The translations under genes and the position numbers were made by a program. This document shows, one piece after another, positions 1 through 8,090 of a stretch of DNA of 16,314 nt. The first letter of the stretch is position 1; each line of letters starts with the position of its first letter. The stretch covers positions 221,565-237,878 of the forward strand of contig UZAN01039380.1 of the NCBI GenBank assembly GCA_900618425.1, read 5' to 3'. The notes below the pieces were generated by a model. The model did not search any database. It was given only the letters and a program-made list of their open reading frames with translations, and had not been told where the DNA came from. Source of the DNA: Echinostoma caproni (Eukaryota > Platyhelminthes > Trematoda > Plagiorchiida > Echinostomatidae).

Positions 1-28
1 ATGTAGAATTTTTACTACCGATTTTCAG

Positions 29-240
29 ATTTCCAGCTTGTTGCAAAAGGTTTCGATTAAAAGTTGTCGTAAATTGCACGGCTCTGTCTTGTTTGAAAGA
101 AACACTTGCTAACTATGAGCTATATTGTGGTCAGTGTTTTTAGCATCAGTTCTTAGTCTAATTTTTAAATTTCAGGTTCGTTTATATTTTCCTTTAATGA
201 TCGAAAACTGAGGTTCGATGGAATTTTCAAGTTGAGATAA
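29..240 (+). CDS. Candidate 3'-terminal exons of an unrecognised gene (two short exons)
   Basis: Two short segments join in frame. Exon 29-49 (21 nt) follows a pyrimidine-rich acceptor ending ttttcag and is followed by the donor gtttcg. Exon 176-240 follows the acceptor aaatttcag and ends in TAA at 238-240. Joined, they read about 27 codons, including FQLVAKGSF and ending DGIFKLR, with no internal stop. An AATAAA at 269-274 is about 30 nt past the stop, as expected for a polyadenylation signal. The upstream part of the gene would lie outside the window. I recognise no family. The model is by eye and could be chance, because both exons are very short and the donor is not a strong one. Confidence 0.25.
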
Positions 241-674
241 TACAAGTTGTTGTAAGCCTCCACCAAACAATAAATATTCAGATATTGTTACTGGATAATT
301 AAGAGCATTTCGGTGGGAGATGAAGCTCGGAAAAGATACTCTTTACCTATTGCTCTCGACAAGCAAATATAAAATTTTAAAATGAAACATGTTTCTGTAT
401 CAAAGGTAATGCCGCACGAGTTCGAACAGCACCTACAACCTGATCTACCAGTAGCCCGTTTAACTGGAATCCCACAACTTCCAGATTGCTTTTTTTCTGC
501 AAATACTCTAAAAAGCTTTTTGATTCCGTCTTTGACTCGGAGGTACCGATATCCATGCGTGAACTGAAAAAGCTGGAGCAGTGAATATTTGTTTAAAATA
601 TCTCTTTTTGAGTGTTTTAATATCCTTTGATTTCCGAGGCAAGATATGATTCACATATCACTATTTTTCAACAG
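241..674. other. No clear gene; one 61-codon ORF only
   Basis: After the AATAAA at 269-274 there is AT-rich sequence. An ATG-initiated reading frame of 61 codons runs from 382 to 567 on the plus strand. It begins MKHVSVSK and has no recognisable domain, signal peptide or membrane segment. Nothing in its surroundings supports it as a gene, although a donor-like gtaatg follows its eighth codon. Confidence 0.3.
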
Positions 675-722
675 GTTGAAGTTTCTGCATATCTATCTTT
701 ACCAACTGTTCTAAGCTATACA
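675..722 (+). CDS. Candidate 48-nt symmetrical micro-exon
   Basis: The segment is bounded by a pyrimidine-rich acceptor (ctatttttcaacag, ending at 674) and a consensus-like donor gtgagt at 723. It is exactly 16 codons long, reads VEVSAYLSLPTVLSYT in phase 0 and could be skipped without changing frame. Short symmetrical exons are typical of trematode micro-exon genes, but no partner exon in a matching phase was found nearby, so the gene it would belong to is not defined. Good splice borders are the only evidence, and a chance pairing is possible. Confidence 0.25.
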
Positions 723-884
723 GTGAGTTTCATCATGTACAAAGCAAGTAAAGATTCAGCTGAAAAGCTTTCATTTAACCAACATTCAACATCTGAATGC
801 TTTCAATGGAATCAATCCTGGAGACCATTGATGAGCTAAGCGACGCCTGATACCATCAAAATGAAATGTGAAATATCCTTGTAC

Positions 885-1063
885 TTTCTTTTTTTATTCA
901 TTAAACATACAAATGTACAGTCAACATTCAGGGAGGGGACTGCGGCCATACAAAGGCTTCCTGGAGAAATACAGAAATAGGGAAGACCGGCGGCGGTGGA
1001 GCGGTTCGAACTTGAGACTTCCGGGGCACAATTTGGTAGCCTAACCACTTGGCCATCACCGCC
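885..1063 (-). repeat. tRNA-derived SINE (minus strand)
   Basis: Read on the minus strand, 1063-992 is a 72-nt tRNA-like head. It has a perfect 7-bp acceptor stem GGCGGTG/CACCGCC, a D arm TGGCC/GGCTA around AAGTGGTTA that matches the polymerase III A box, and a T loop in AGTTCGAACC that matches the B box. The anticodon arm and the T stem do not pair, so this is not a working tRNA. An unrelated body of about 95 nt follows and ends in an A-rich tail (AATAAAAAAAG, at 896-886). This head, body and A-rich tail order is the standard SINE layout. Target-site duplications were not identified. The 83-codon minus-strand reading frame across it is a by-product. Confidence 0.7.
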
Positions 1064-1536
1064 CCAAGCAAGCAACGGCCTGATCACTTGCCTGGTGGTC
1101 CAGTGAGCTCATGGTTGCATTCTTCGATTGGGGCGATGGATTTACACTGCTGCTGAGACCAAGTTAAGTCAAAATAACTATCCAGAGAGTCTTGGCTTTT
1201 CAGTTAACGCTTCATTTGCTTTTTGAACTCCACAAATAAAACCCTTCACTACTACCTGATTGTAAGTTAACTACAGAAACACTCCCTGTTTCAATCTTTC
1301 GGAATAAGTCATTCCTACATGGTCTTTGTCATACACAGTTATGCCTATGTAGAGAAACTAAAGCATGTCCTTTCATAATTGTGATATTCGACGGCATCTT
1401 GTCCGTGGCTTTCTGCCAAGGGTACAATGGATGATCAGAACTTCGTGGCTGAACTTTTCCCTGCATTCAATGAAGAGAATTATTCTGTGGAAATAGTGTC
1501 TTGTTGGATAAATCTCTGGCCCTATTTCGTGGCAGA
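1064..1536. other. No gene seen
   Basis: Mixed-composition sequence without a supported exon. A consensus donor gtaagt at 1261 and a pyrimidine-rich acceptor ending at 1205 bracket a segment, but all three frames between them contain stops. Confidence 0.4.
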
Positions 1537-1830
1537 TCAGAAATTATACTGACTCAAGATGGCTAGTATTCTCGTAATTTCGACTTCAGAAAAGATGAGC
1601 GACTTCAAAGTTAGACTCCAAAGTTTGCATCTAATAACCTGATTCCAAAAGTGATCAAAATGTTGGTTTCCTGTTAAAGAAAACAGTTGACAGGCTATCT
1701 GCACATTGAAAATTGGAGTCCGACGTGCAAAATATGATATAGCTAAAATTGGAAAATGAATTTCTAACCACATCGATGGATTCCATAGCCAAACCGTTTG
1801 AAAAGGTGTAGAGGAGAAAGTCAAGCCCAT
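1537..1830 (-). CDS. Unrecognised 97-codon ORF, doubtful
   Basis: From the ATG at 1830-1828 on the minus strand an open frame runs 97 codons to a stop at 1539-1537. It begins MGLTFSSTPF and is rich in aromatic and hydrophobic residues spread throughout, without a clear signal peptide, membrane helix or known motif. The frame can be extended upstream to 1857 only without an ATG. A splice-acceptor-like stretch (ctgttttctttaacag) lies inside it, so part of it could equally be intron. It is among the longest open frames in the window, but that length is not improbable by chance. Listed as a possibility only. Confidence 0.12.
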   Translation of the reverse strand: MGLTFSSTPFQTVWLWNPSMWLEIHFPILAISYFARRTPIFNVQIACQLFSLTGNQHFDHFWNQVIRCKLWSLTLKSLIFSEVEITRILAILSQYNF

Positions 1831-1857
1831 CGATTTGTATTCTACACGATCTCTCAA

Positions 1858-2954
1858 CCGTTATCTGCGTTTTTACTGTAGATGAATTTCTTTACTTTTT
1901 CCCTCAGACTCGTAATCCATTATGGCCTAGACAAATAGGTTTAGGGGAGGAGGATGACGTATCAGCTAACTTTTGAGAAATTCAATTCCCGAATAAAAAC
2001 CAATATTGTTCAAGAGTCTCACGAGACCGTGTGCAATGATAAGTGCATGAATTCAATCGCTTTGATAACTTTTTGTTTCGTCGAATTCGATGAACAAGTG
2101 ACCATAAACTTAAACAACCGAACTACAAAAATGAGCATCAACGATGTTATTTGCTAGAAGCGTTGATTTTCATTCTATCTTCTCTGTCAATGGTTCGAGG
2201 AGTTGTTCTTGTAAAAAAAGCCATTTACAAATGTACCCCTTTTTGGTCCAACATGAGCTTGCTTATTTGAAGGCACTAGTTGTTCTTGCCGCCAATGGGT
2301 AAGTTTTCCGTTTTCGTAGAGTGCGGGAGAGAACAGAGTCCGTCCGATCATCAGATCTTTTTGTTCTCGCCCATGTACGTGCATCATTCACAAACCCCTT
2401 TGAAACGAGAGACCGCAAAAGTGCCATAGGAGATCAAAATCAACGGCAGTGTCTGCTCGCCTGTAAACTATCCGGATCACCAGTACTTACAAACGTAAAT
2501 CTTGGGAAAGAGGCATCAATCTTTTCTTAATACCGTAGTTTGGCACAGCTTATGTCACTGGTGATCATGGGTTAAACAACTCGTCGCATCACTGGTATAT
2601 TGTTAACGACTGAGGTTTATATTGCGTCAAAGTTACATAATTTCTTAAAACAGAGAGGAAACAAATACTCAGATTCTAAAACGTAAAACAATCTGGTATT
2701 TGTACAAGAAACTTTTGACAACTACAGTGGTTTACCGGACAATGGTCAGAGGCGGGGAGCAATAAGTTCCAGAATCATTTCTTCGATAATTTGGCTGACT
2801 GCGTCATAAACGTGCATACAAAATTGAATTACATTGGATAACATAAGATGACTTCACTGAAAGGCTTCATGTTACCTAATCACGACTTGAACGACAAAGT
2901 GTGTCGATGGTGTCCAATTGTCATGTCATGTGTTGCGGTTGTTGACCTTACACA
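1858..2954. other. No gene seen
   Basis: About 1.1 kb without a supported gene, RNA or repeat. Reading frames of 66-69 codons on both strands (1954-2157, 2187-2387, 2321-2530) overlap or lack any domain, and I treat them as chance. Confidence 0.4.
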
Positions 2955-3140
2955 TCTTCTGTCCGATTAACCCCTGAGATAAAATCCCAGACGGTACGGT
3001 GGATGTGCACTACTGATGAGTTCTAATAAGAGCGAAACTGGAGTCTAGTGCTTTCGAGGGTATCTTCGATTCAGCGAACTGAGGATTGTGCGTGAAGATG
3101 AAGTTTAAAGGGTAGTCAGTCAAATCAATCAATGATCTCT
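2955..3140 (+). repeat. Dispersed SINE-like repeat carrying a hammerhead ribozyme, copy A
   Basis: This segment aligns by eye with a second copy at about 11795-11960. Shared stretches include GGTG-ATGTG-ACT before the ribozyme core, GAGTCTA after it, GGAT-GTGCGTGAA-A-GAAGT-TA, and a GTCA-AATCA-tail. The similarity is too interrupted for a recent duplication, so both are old copies of one family. The layout recalls schistosome SINE-like repeats of the Sm-alpha type, which also carry a hammerhead. The family name here is an inference. The ends of the element are approximate. Confidence 0.65.
2993..3064 (+). ncRNA. Hammerhead ribozyme, type I, apparently intact
   Basis: All invariant core elements are present in order. 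The inner part of helix I is GCACTA at 3007-3012, followed by the core CTGATGA at 3013-3019. Helix II is GTTCT/AGAGC with loop AATA at 3020-3033. GAAA follows at 3034-3037, then a minimal helix III (A-U and C-G closing the loop TGGA) and the cleavage triplet GTC at 3043-3045. TAGTGC at 3046-3051 pairs perfectly with GCACTA. An outer helix I block, GGTAC (2993-2997) with GTATC (3060-3064), closes internal loops of 9 and 8 nt, the region where tertiary contacts form in natural hammerheads. Self-cleavage is predicted after C3045. Short helix III hammerheads are known in flatworm SINEs, Penelope-like elements and retrozymes. Confidence 0.85.
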
Positions 3141-3260
3141 GAGAATGTGCTGTGTCATTGACTGAAGTAACCATTTGGGAATGTGTTCGGACATCCGTTT
3201 CGAAAAGGGTCGATTCGTTCTGCCATCTTTAAAAGTGCGGGTGCATTCGCTTAGTTAGTT

Positions 3261-3479
3261 ATGCAGCCAGGTGTCGGCTTGCATCTTTTAACTCTAGAAC
3301 AGCTGATTTTTGTCCGTCTGTCATTTCATATGTTGCCAGATACAAAACAAAATGAACTCAATCAGAGGAAAATTGTAGAAACTCTAATTTCTCACATTTT
3401 CATTTCTGTTCCGTTTAGTTTTATCAGTCGATTCAGTTTTGCAATTATTTATAGTTGTACACATACCCCCAATATGTAG
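3261..3479 (+). CDS. Unrecognised 72-codon ORF followed by AATAAA, doubtful
   Basis: An ATG-initiated frame of 72 codons begins MQPGVGLHLL and ends in a stop at 3477-3479. Its second half is hydrophobic and aromatic (residues about 45-65), which could be a single membrane-spanning stretch. An AATAAA lies at 3503-3508, about 25 nt past the stop, and the hammerhead repeat lies upstream. I recognise no family. Since AATAAA is common in AT-rich DNA, the association is weak. Confidence 0.15.
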   Translation: MQPGVGLHLLTLEQLIFVRLSFHMLPDTKQNELNQRKIVETLISHIFISVPFSFISRFSFAIIYSCTHTPNM

Positions 3480-3509
3480 CTAGATGGAAACCCATTCACA
3501 AGAATAAAT

Positions 3510-5141
3510 AGGGCTTTTCGGGACCCGAGTCAGTGTCCCCGCGAAGCGATTACAGCCCAAAATCGGTGTCAAACCACACATGAAACAACAGTGCGTTCGT
3601 TTTTATTTATGTAAACTTTTTTTTGTTGTAATCTAAACGCAACAACACTGTCACAGAAGGGTTCGCCTTCGACTACTATCCCAAACCCCATATAACACAG
3701 CTTTACCGGTGATCGCTTTCAGTTGACGACAGAAGAATCGTTCAACCATCCCGGGTCTTGTGTTTATTATCGGTCCCTCTAGGATTGAAGAAGCTAGAGA
3801 TTTTTCCAATCAATGCTCATAATCATGTTTGAAAACCTCATTTATTTCCATCAGGCAGAAAAATGCATCACATCCTGTATGTTTTGTTTCACACTGCTCT
3901 CATCGTTAAGACGGTGTCCCACGGGTATAACGGTGATTAAAAGCTCTACATCGATCACTGATATTTTCTCTCGCTCCCAGCATTTACAAAATCGCGCATA
4001 CCCACTCATGCAAACAGACAGCATCATTTGAGAATTCAGCTTTTGGTTAATCTGCTTCGTGGACTTTGTGGTTGATAAACGTTTGCCAAAATACTGTCCC
4101 GGTTGTTTCCAACTCGCAGTCGATCAGTTAATTTCATTCCACTCTTCATTCGTGTTATACAGGAAAAATCTCCAGGTATAAGAGTTGTTGAAACGCCTGT
4201 CTTTGTTTATTTGCCACTTGAAGGAGAATGAGGCTGAAAGCGATGAACAAAGACCACCGGGTGCAGTAGATGGAACACTCTACGCTCCGAAGCTCAAAAC
4301 CTCATTCACAATCGAACCACTTCTGTGTTTTCTATGGAGGCACAAAGCGCTAGATCCTGTGTGTATTCGTTCACCTGTTCCTTGTGCGACTATATACATT
4401 GAATACACAACGAAATCATGGAGACTCTGCTAAAAAAGATCGAAAATGGGGAAGGATGATAAATGTACAGCTCAGTTTCCATTACTACTACTTTAAGTTT
4501 TGAGCTACTACCGTACTCCTTGAGGAGCTCAATAAGGCCATGTGATCACAGAAAAACAGTCAACACCTAGTAGTCTACAAACAGAGGACTGAAGCATTTT
4601 CCTGTTAGAATATGGTGTCATTTTGCGCTCTTAAATTCAATATCAGAAGAAAAATCTGTCCCGAAACATAGATAATCTCAGTGTAATCGTGTTTGCCCGA
4701 AAGCGTAGCTATATCATATTTGGAATTATTCTACAACTATTTCCAAACGATTTGTAATTATGCCAAAATGGTTCAGAATTGTAATGCGATTGATTCGGAA
4801 AAGTGGCGTATGGACTGACCTTGGATCAAGAGTGAGAGTCTAAAAGCCTTGCGTGAACCCAGGAATCACACTTCTCCGTCATTCACGCCTCGTACTGTAA
4901 TGTATGAATCCAGGAGAATGAGTGCACTTCAACTCAATTTCGGTCTCATGATCCGAGCNCAGTAGCTTTTCGTCTTGTTTAGCCGAGAGAACAGCAAAGT
5001 AGAGAATAACTAATCGTACTTTAGTTGTTACCTTCATACAAACGATGAATATGAACTGCGTTCAGAGCACGAAAGGTAGACATCATAAAGTGACGACCAA
5101 AAGCACAACTTGGAATTGTTGCGGTTGTGAACGGGAGCGGA
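3510..5141. other. No gene seen
   Basis: About 1.6 kb without a supported feature. The 72-codon and 82-codon frames at 3813-4031 and 4185-4433 have no domain or splice context I trust. There is one N at 4959. A phrase near 4830-4870 (GAGTCTA then TGCGTGAA) resembles part of the hammerhead repeat but is too short to call. Confidence 0.4.
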
Positions 5142-5434
5142 TTATGGGTTTGGTGTAATTGCACTTAACGTGGGGATGAAATATTCTCTTAACCTGCTCT
5201 TCCTACAATAAAAAATAGCTGAATCACACTGGGTTGGAACCAACTCGGGTAAAGCACACCGGGGCTGCTTTTTGCAGTCACGTGTAAATATGGCATAAAT
5301 GATTGTTATTTGAACGTTCAATGGATTGCGTTGTTTATATCAGTATGCTTTTTGTGGAAAATTCACGCTTCAAGAAGAGATAATGCTGATAGTAGAAAAA
5401 TAACGCCCAGTAGGTGTGTGAGTAAAAGACTCAT
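5142..5434 (-). CDS. Candidate two-exon gene for a 42-residue secreted peptide precursor
   Basis: Exon 1 (5434-5367, minus strand) starts at an ATG and encodes a textbook signal peptide: MSLLL, then a leucine-rich hydrophobic core, ending SLLEA. The donor gtgaat begins at 5366. After a 164-nt intron, an excellent acceptor (tattttttattgtag) ends at 5203. Exon 2 (5202-5142) completes the split Ala codon and continues 19 codons to TAA. Predicted signal peptidase cleavage after LLEA would release a short basic-to-neutral peptide beginning KSRLREYF and ending TPNP, with no cysteine. I recognise no homologue. Size and design resemble small secreted peptides or micro-exon gene products of flukes. 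If exon 1 is not spliced it stops immediately after the signal sequence. A 9-nt micro-exon ending at gttaag (5194) is an alternative. The exon 1 reading frame also extends upstream, so the ATG choice rests on the signal peptide. Confidence 0.3.
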
Positions 5435-6782
5435 GTGTGAGACGCGGAAATAGGCAGAATCTGACAAAGGAAATAGTGTCTTATATGAGTTTAACACACA
5501 ATGCGTATAAACCGGCCCTGTTAAACACAATGAGAATCGTATCGGGCGAAACAGGCAAAATCCTTTTAGTCTCGTGCTCGGTGGATAGGGGCACTGCGTT
5601 CGGGCTGTAAAGAATAGCAGACCACACAACAGATCGAGTATATGTTCGTATGCTGTCACAGTGTAACGACAGTGAGGAGAACGAAAGATAAGAAGTTTTT
5701 TGCCATGGTTAGGCAGAATGTTTTGTTCATCGGTATTGAACGCTTTAGTGTAAAATGAAGCAGCTACCTGACCTTAATTTGATTTGGATATGGACAAATG
5801 TGTGCACACATGTGGGCTTCATTATAGGAATGAGACATATTTAGCTTTTAGGAAGAACACAACAGCGTTGCAGTTTTCATAAATCGGATACTAATCGGGA
5901 AGACCGAAATTGTTTGTGCTCCACGACAGCAGGCAAAAAGGTGAAAAATAACTTGTTGATCAGAGTTCATAATAACAAGATTCAAGCAAAGGTCAAAAAA
6001 TGAGGTTTGATGTACTCAAAACGATAGAAACCGGATGAAATGACCCTCAATTCTGATTTACATCTCAATTTCCCGTATCACATTTGAATGTATCGATTGT
6101 TGTTTGTAATGAGTATATAGTCCTAAATTTGTTTTTAAGTGTTTTGTTCCCTGGTATCCCTATGTGAAGTGGCCCGACTTTGTGTTGCGATAAAATATGT
6201 AATAGTTCGAAATTTAAAGGCTCAGAATATGAAAACACTCGGTGCATAGCAGTTTCAAAGTTTACCTCTGATAATAAAGGATTACTGTCTCAAGACGGGT
6301 TTTATTCTGTTCTATACAAGTATTCTAATTAGCACATCATTTTTGCATACGCTGCGAAATTAATATACCCATTAACGACAACTTTTTACCTTCAACAAAT
6401 TCGCATGCAATGTGGCTACAAACTCCGCAGCATAAAGGGCATACAACTGTATTCCAAGAAACGTGCAATTTAACCATCAAAAAAGATATGCAGGTAGTTA
6501 AATAAGCGCTTGGTAATGTCTGTCAACTCACCCGAGATGGATGAAACATCTGAGGGTTCTCGGCATATAAGCCAGAATTGATTTTGCCAACAAATTCAAA
6601 CAGCATCGGTCATTAACATTTGGTTTATTTCACTGACGAATGTCTATTGTATGATGAGTGTGAAATCAGGTGAAGAAATGTGATCTGCCCAGCCAGCAAC
6701 TAACTCAACTAAGCGATAAAATTCCCCGGTCACAAAGTTGTATATTTTTTACGTTTGACAAACTACGAAAGGAACCGAATAC
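5435..6782. other. No gene seen
   Basis: AT-rich sequence with no supported exon, RNA or repeat. A 60-codon ATG-initiated frame on the minus strand (6247-6065) has no recognisable feature. Confidence 0.4.
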
Positions 6783-6862
6783 CGAGTGTATTGAAATTGG
6801 TCTCCGGAATGTAGCACTTCGGATAGTGCTACATTTGTTGCGCTGACCAAGCCGATTTTCGG
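6783..6862. repeat. Imperfect fold-back hairpin
   Basis: The centre is a perfect 11-bp inverted repeat: AATGTAGCACT (6808-6818), a 6-nt loop TCGGAT, then AGTGCTACATT (6825-6835). Outside it TTGGTC (6797-6802) pairs with GACCAA (6845-6850), and further out GAAA and ACCGA have partners in TTTC and GGT. The result is an interrupted stem of about 80 nt. It could be a small fold-back element or a structured transcript. The small apical loop and large internal loops are not typical of a microRNA precursor. Confidence 0.45.
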
Positions 6863-6982
6863 TGACAATCACTCTCTAAAAGGAATTCGCGAATAGCCAC
6901 ACTTACAAGCTAAGGGTTAACAACACATTTTATCATAAGTTTTTCATATCTCATTGTTTCTTGCTTTTTCACATCTACATAG

Positions 6983-7088
6983 TTTCTGGATCCGCATGTT
7001 TCAAAGTCGAATTCATTCAGTTAATGCTCAAAAACCCTAATCTGGATGTGATCGAAAATTTTCTTTCCTTTGTTGATGACAGATATAA
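6983..7088 (+). CDS. Candidate internal exon, 106 nt, unrecognised
   Basis: The acceptor tttgctttttcacatctacatag ends at 6982 and the donor gttagt starts at 7089. Between them one frame is open and coding-like: it begins with two bases of a split codon, reads SGSACFKVEF and continues through NPNLDVIENF to VDDRY, with a mix of charged and hydrophobic residues typical of a globular protein. No domain was recognised. The exit phase does not match the next exon candidate (about 7134-7200) directly, so either the two do not join or a different donor, at 7093 or 7105, is used. Confidence 0.3.
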
Positions 7089-7133
7089 GTTAGTTATCTC
7101 AACAGTAGTCGTCAGTGATCAAGATGCGATAAG

Positions 7134-7515
7134 TTCAAGAGGAAACTGACAAATGCGATTTGATTGTTAACTTGGTGGGCTTCATGCCAAAAAGACCAGT
7201 GTAAGTGCTCAAAAATAAAGGGGTGAACACAGGTTTTGATGAATCAAAATAGCAATACTTGCTTGTTTCATGCCCATGAGCCACTTTTATGATTAAATTC
7301 TGATGATTCTTGTGATGAGGTTCGTTATCTTGCAACTCGTGCCCCGCCAACTGTCGTCGACATCGCGAAATCGGACTTTTATGTGGTATTCGAGCAGTAG
7401 AAGAAACAACGTAAGTGGTTGCCATTGAAGATATGTGGTCTGGTGCACTACATTAACATTCATTCCCATGAATAAGGGTCAATTACCCAGGTGTTGGGAG
7501 GAAGAGATTCGATGA
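7134..7515 (+). CDS. Candidate exon cluster with consensus donors, unrecognised gene
   Basis: Three segments lie close together. The first (from about 7134-7142 to 7200) reads EETDKCDLIVNLVGFMPKRP and ends at a perfect donor gtaagt (7201). The second (7320-7410) ends at a second perfect donor gtaagt (7411). The third starts at 7477 after aataag. One phase-consistent join reads through all three and stops at TGA 7513-7515. In another frame the third segment reads VNYPGVGRKRFDESQDLDEF and stops at TAA 7565-7567, overlapping an AATAAA at 7563-7568. That frame fits the second segment (GIRAVEETT) but then does not fit the first. The two consensus donors make some spliced transcript plausible, but the correct model cannot be chosen by eye. 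No domain is recognised. Confidence 0.25.
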
Positions 7516-7568
7516 AAGTCAGGATCTCGACGAGTTCAATCAATACTTGTATACTGAAATCAAATAAA

Positions 7569-8027
7569 ATGAGTATTTTTTCTAATTCAACCCTCATCAA
7601 TACCGACATCTCTCAGCCTCATGCATGGGGTTGCTCACACAACTCCTGGCCGCATCGTGTTTCGGTATTTACAGTTAACCCAACACGTGGGACCACCAGG
7701 CCAAACTTGATGACTGGGTTAGTTAGTATTTCAAATTTACTTTTCTTTTGTTTAGTGCGTGGCAAGTTCAAACGGATAAAACAATCCATCGCGATTTATT
7801 GATTTCGCTATCTCCAGAAATAAGCACATCCAGTGGCTGACTCAACGAATCTCAGATACCAATCCAACATGAATGGAATTCTGTATCTAACTCACAATTA
7901 CTGATGAGTGTTGATGTGTAATAATGAATATTGTTTTGCTTCTTGCAAAGTGATCCTCATCCTCACAGATAATCCGTGATTGATTCAGTCACCCATACTT
8001 TGGGAATACGTCCGACTCAGGTTTCGA
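7569..8027. other. No gene seen
   Basis: No supported feature. The 103-codon frame starting at 7491 runs into this stretch but lacks a domain, and it overlaps the better exon candidates before it. Confidence 0.4.
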
Positions 8028-8090
8028 TCCAACTAGCGCAGTGAAATATAGTTCCGGTGAACCCGGAACCCGGAGGTCGTTCTAGTTGGA
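8028..8090. repeat. Nested inverted repeat with potential RNA secondary structure
   Basis: The outer 9-bp stem TCCAACTAG (8028-8036) and CTAGTTGGA (8082-8090) is perfect. Inside it a 7-bp GC-rich hairpin, GTTCCGG (8051-8057), loop TGAAC, CCGGAAC (8063-8069), is also perfect. The internal loops are 14 and 12 nt. The block is flanked by a B-box-like GGTTTCGATCC at 8020-8030, so it may be part of a decayed polymerase III-type retroposon. It matches no ribozyme consensus I know. Confidence 0.45.

Noticed and set aside
836..1087. 83-codon minus-strand reading frame
   Set aside because: It lies across the tRNA-derived SINE and is explained by it.
1206..1260. Segment between a good acceptor and the donor gtaagt at 1261
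   Set aside because: All three frames contain stop codons, so it is not a coding exon.
2340..2365. Hammerhead-like TCATCAG on the plus strand (CTGATGA on the minus strand), also near 14955
   Set aside because: Neither site is followed by a helix II plus GAAA on the minus strand.
4828..4870. Possible third copy of the hammerhead repeat (GAGTCTA then TGCGTGAA)
   Set aside because: Only two short words match, the spacing differs and no ribozyme core is present.
7135..7425. 96-codon minus-strand frame sharing TYVVSS-A with a frame at 10076-10318
   Set aside because: The shared residues come from a short GAAGA-ACAACGTA-GTG similarity on the plus strand, which in one place is a splice donor. No wider homology was seen.
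7900..7935. Second CTGATGAG motif
   Set aside because: There is no GAAA box, helix II or cleavage triplet in the right places.
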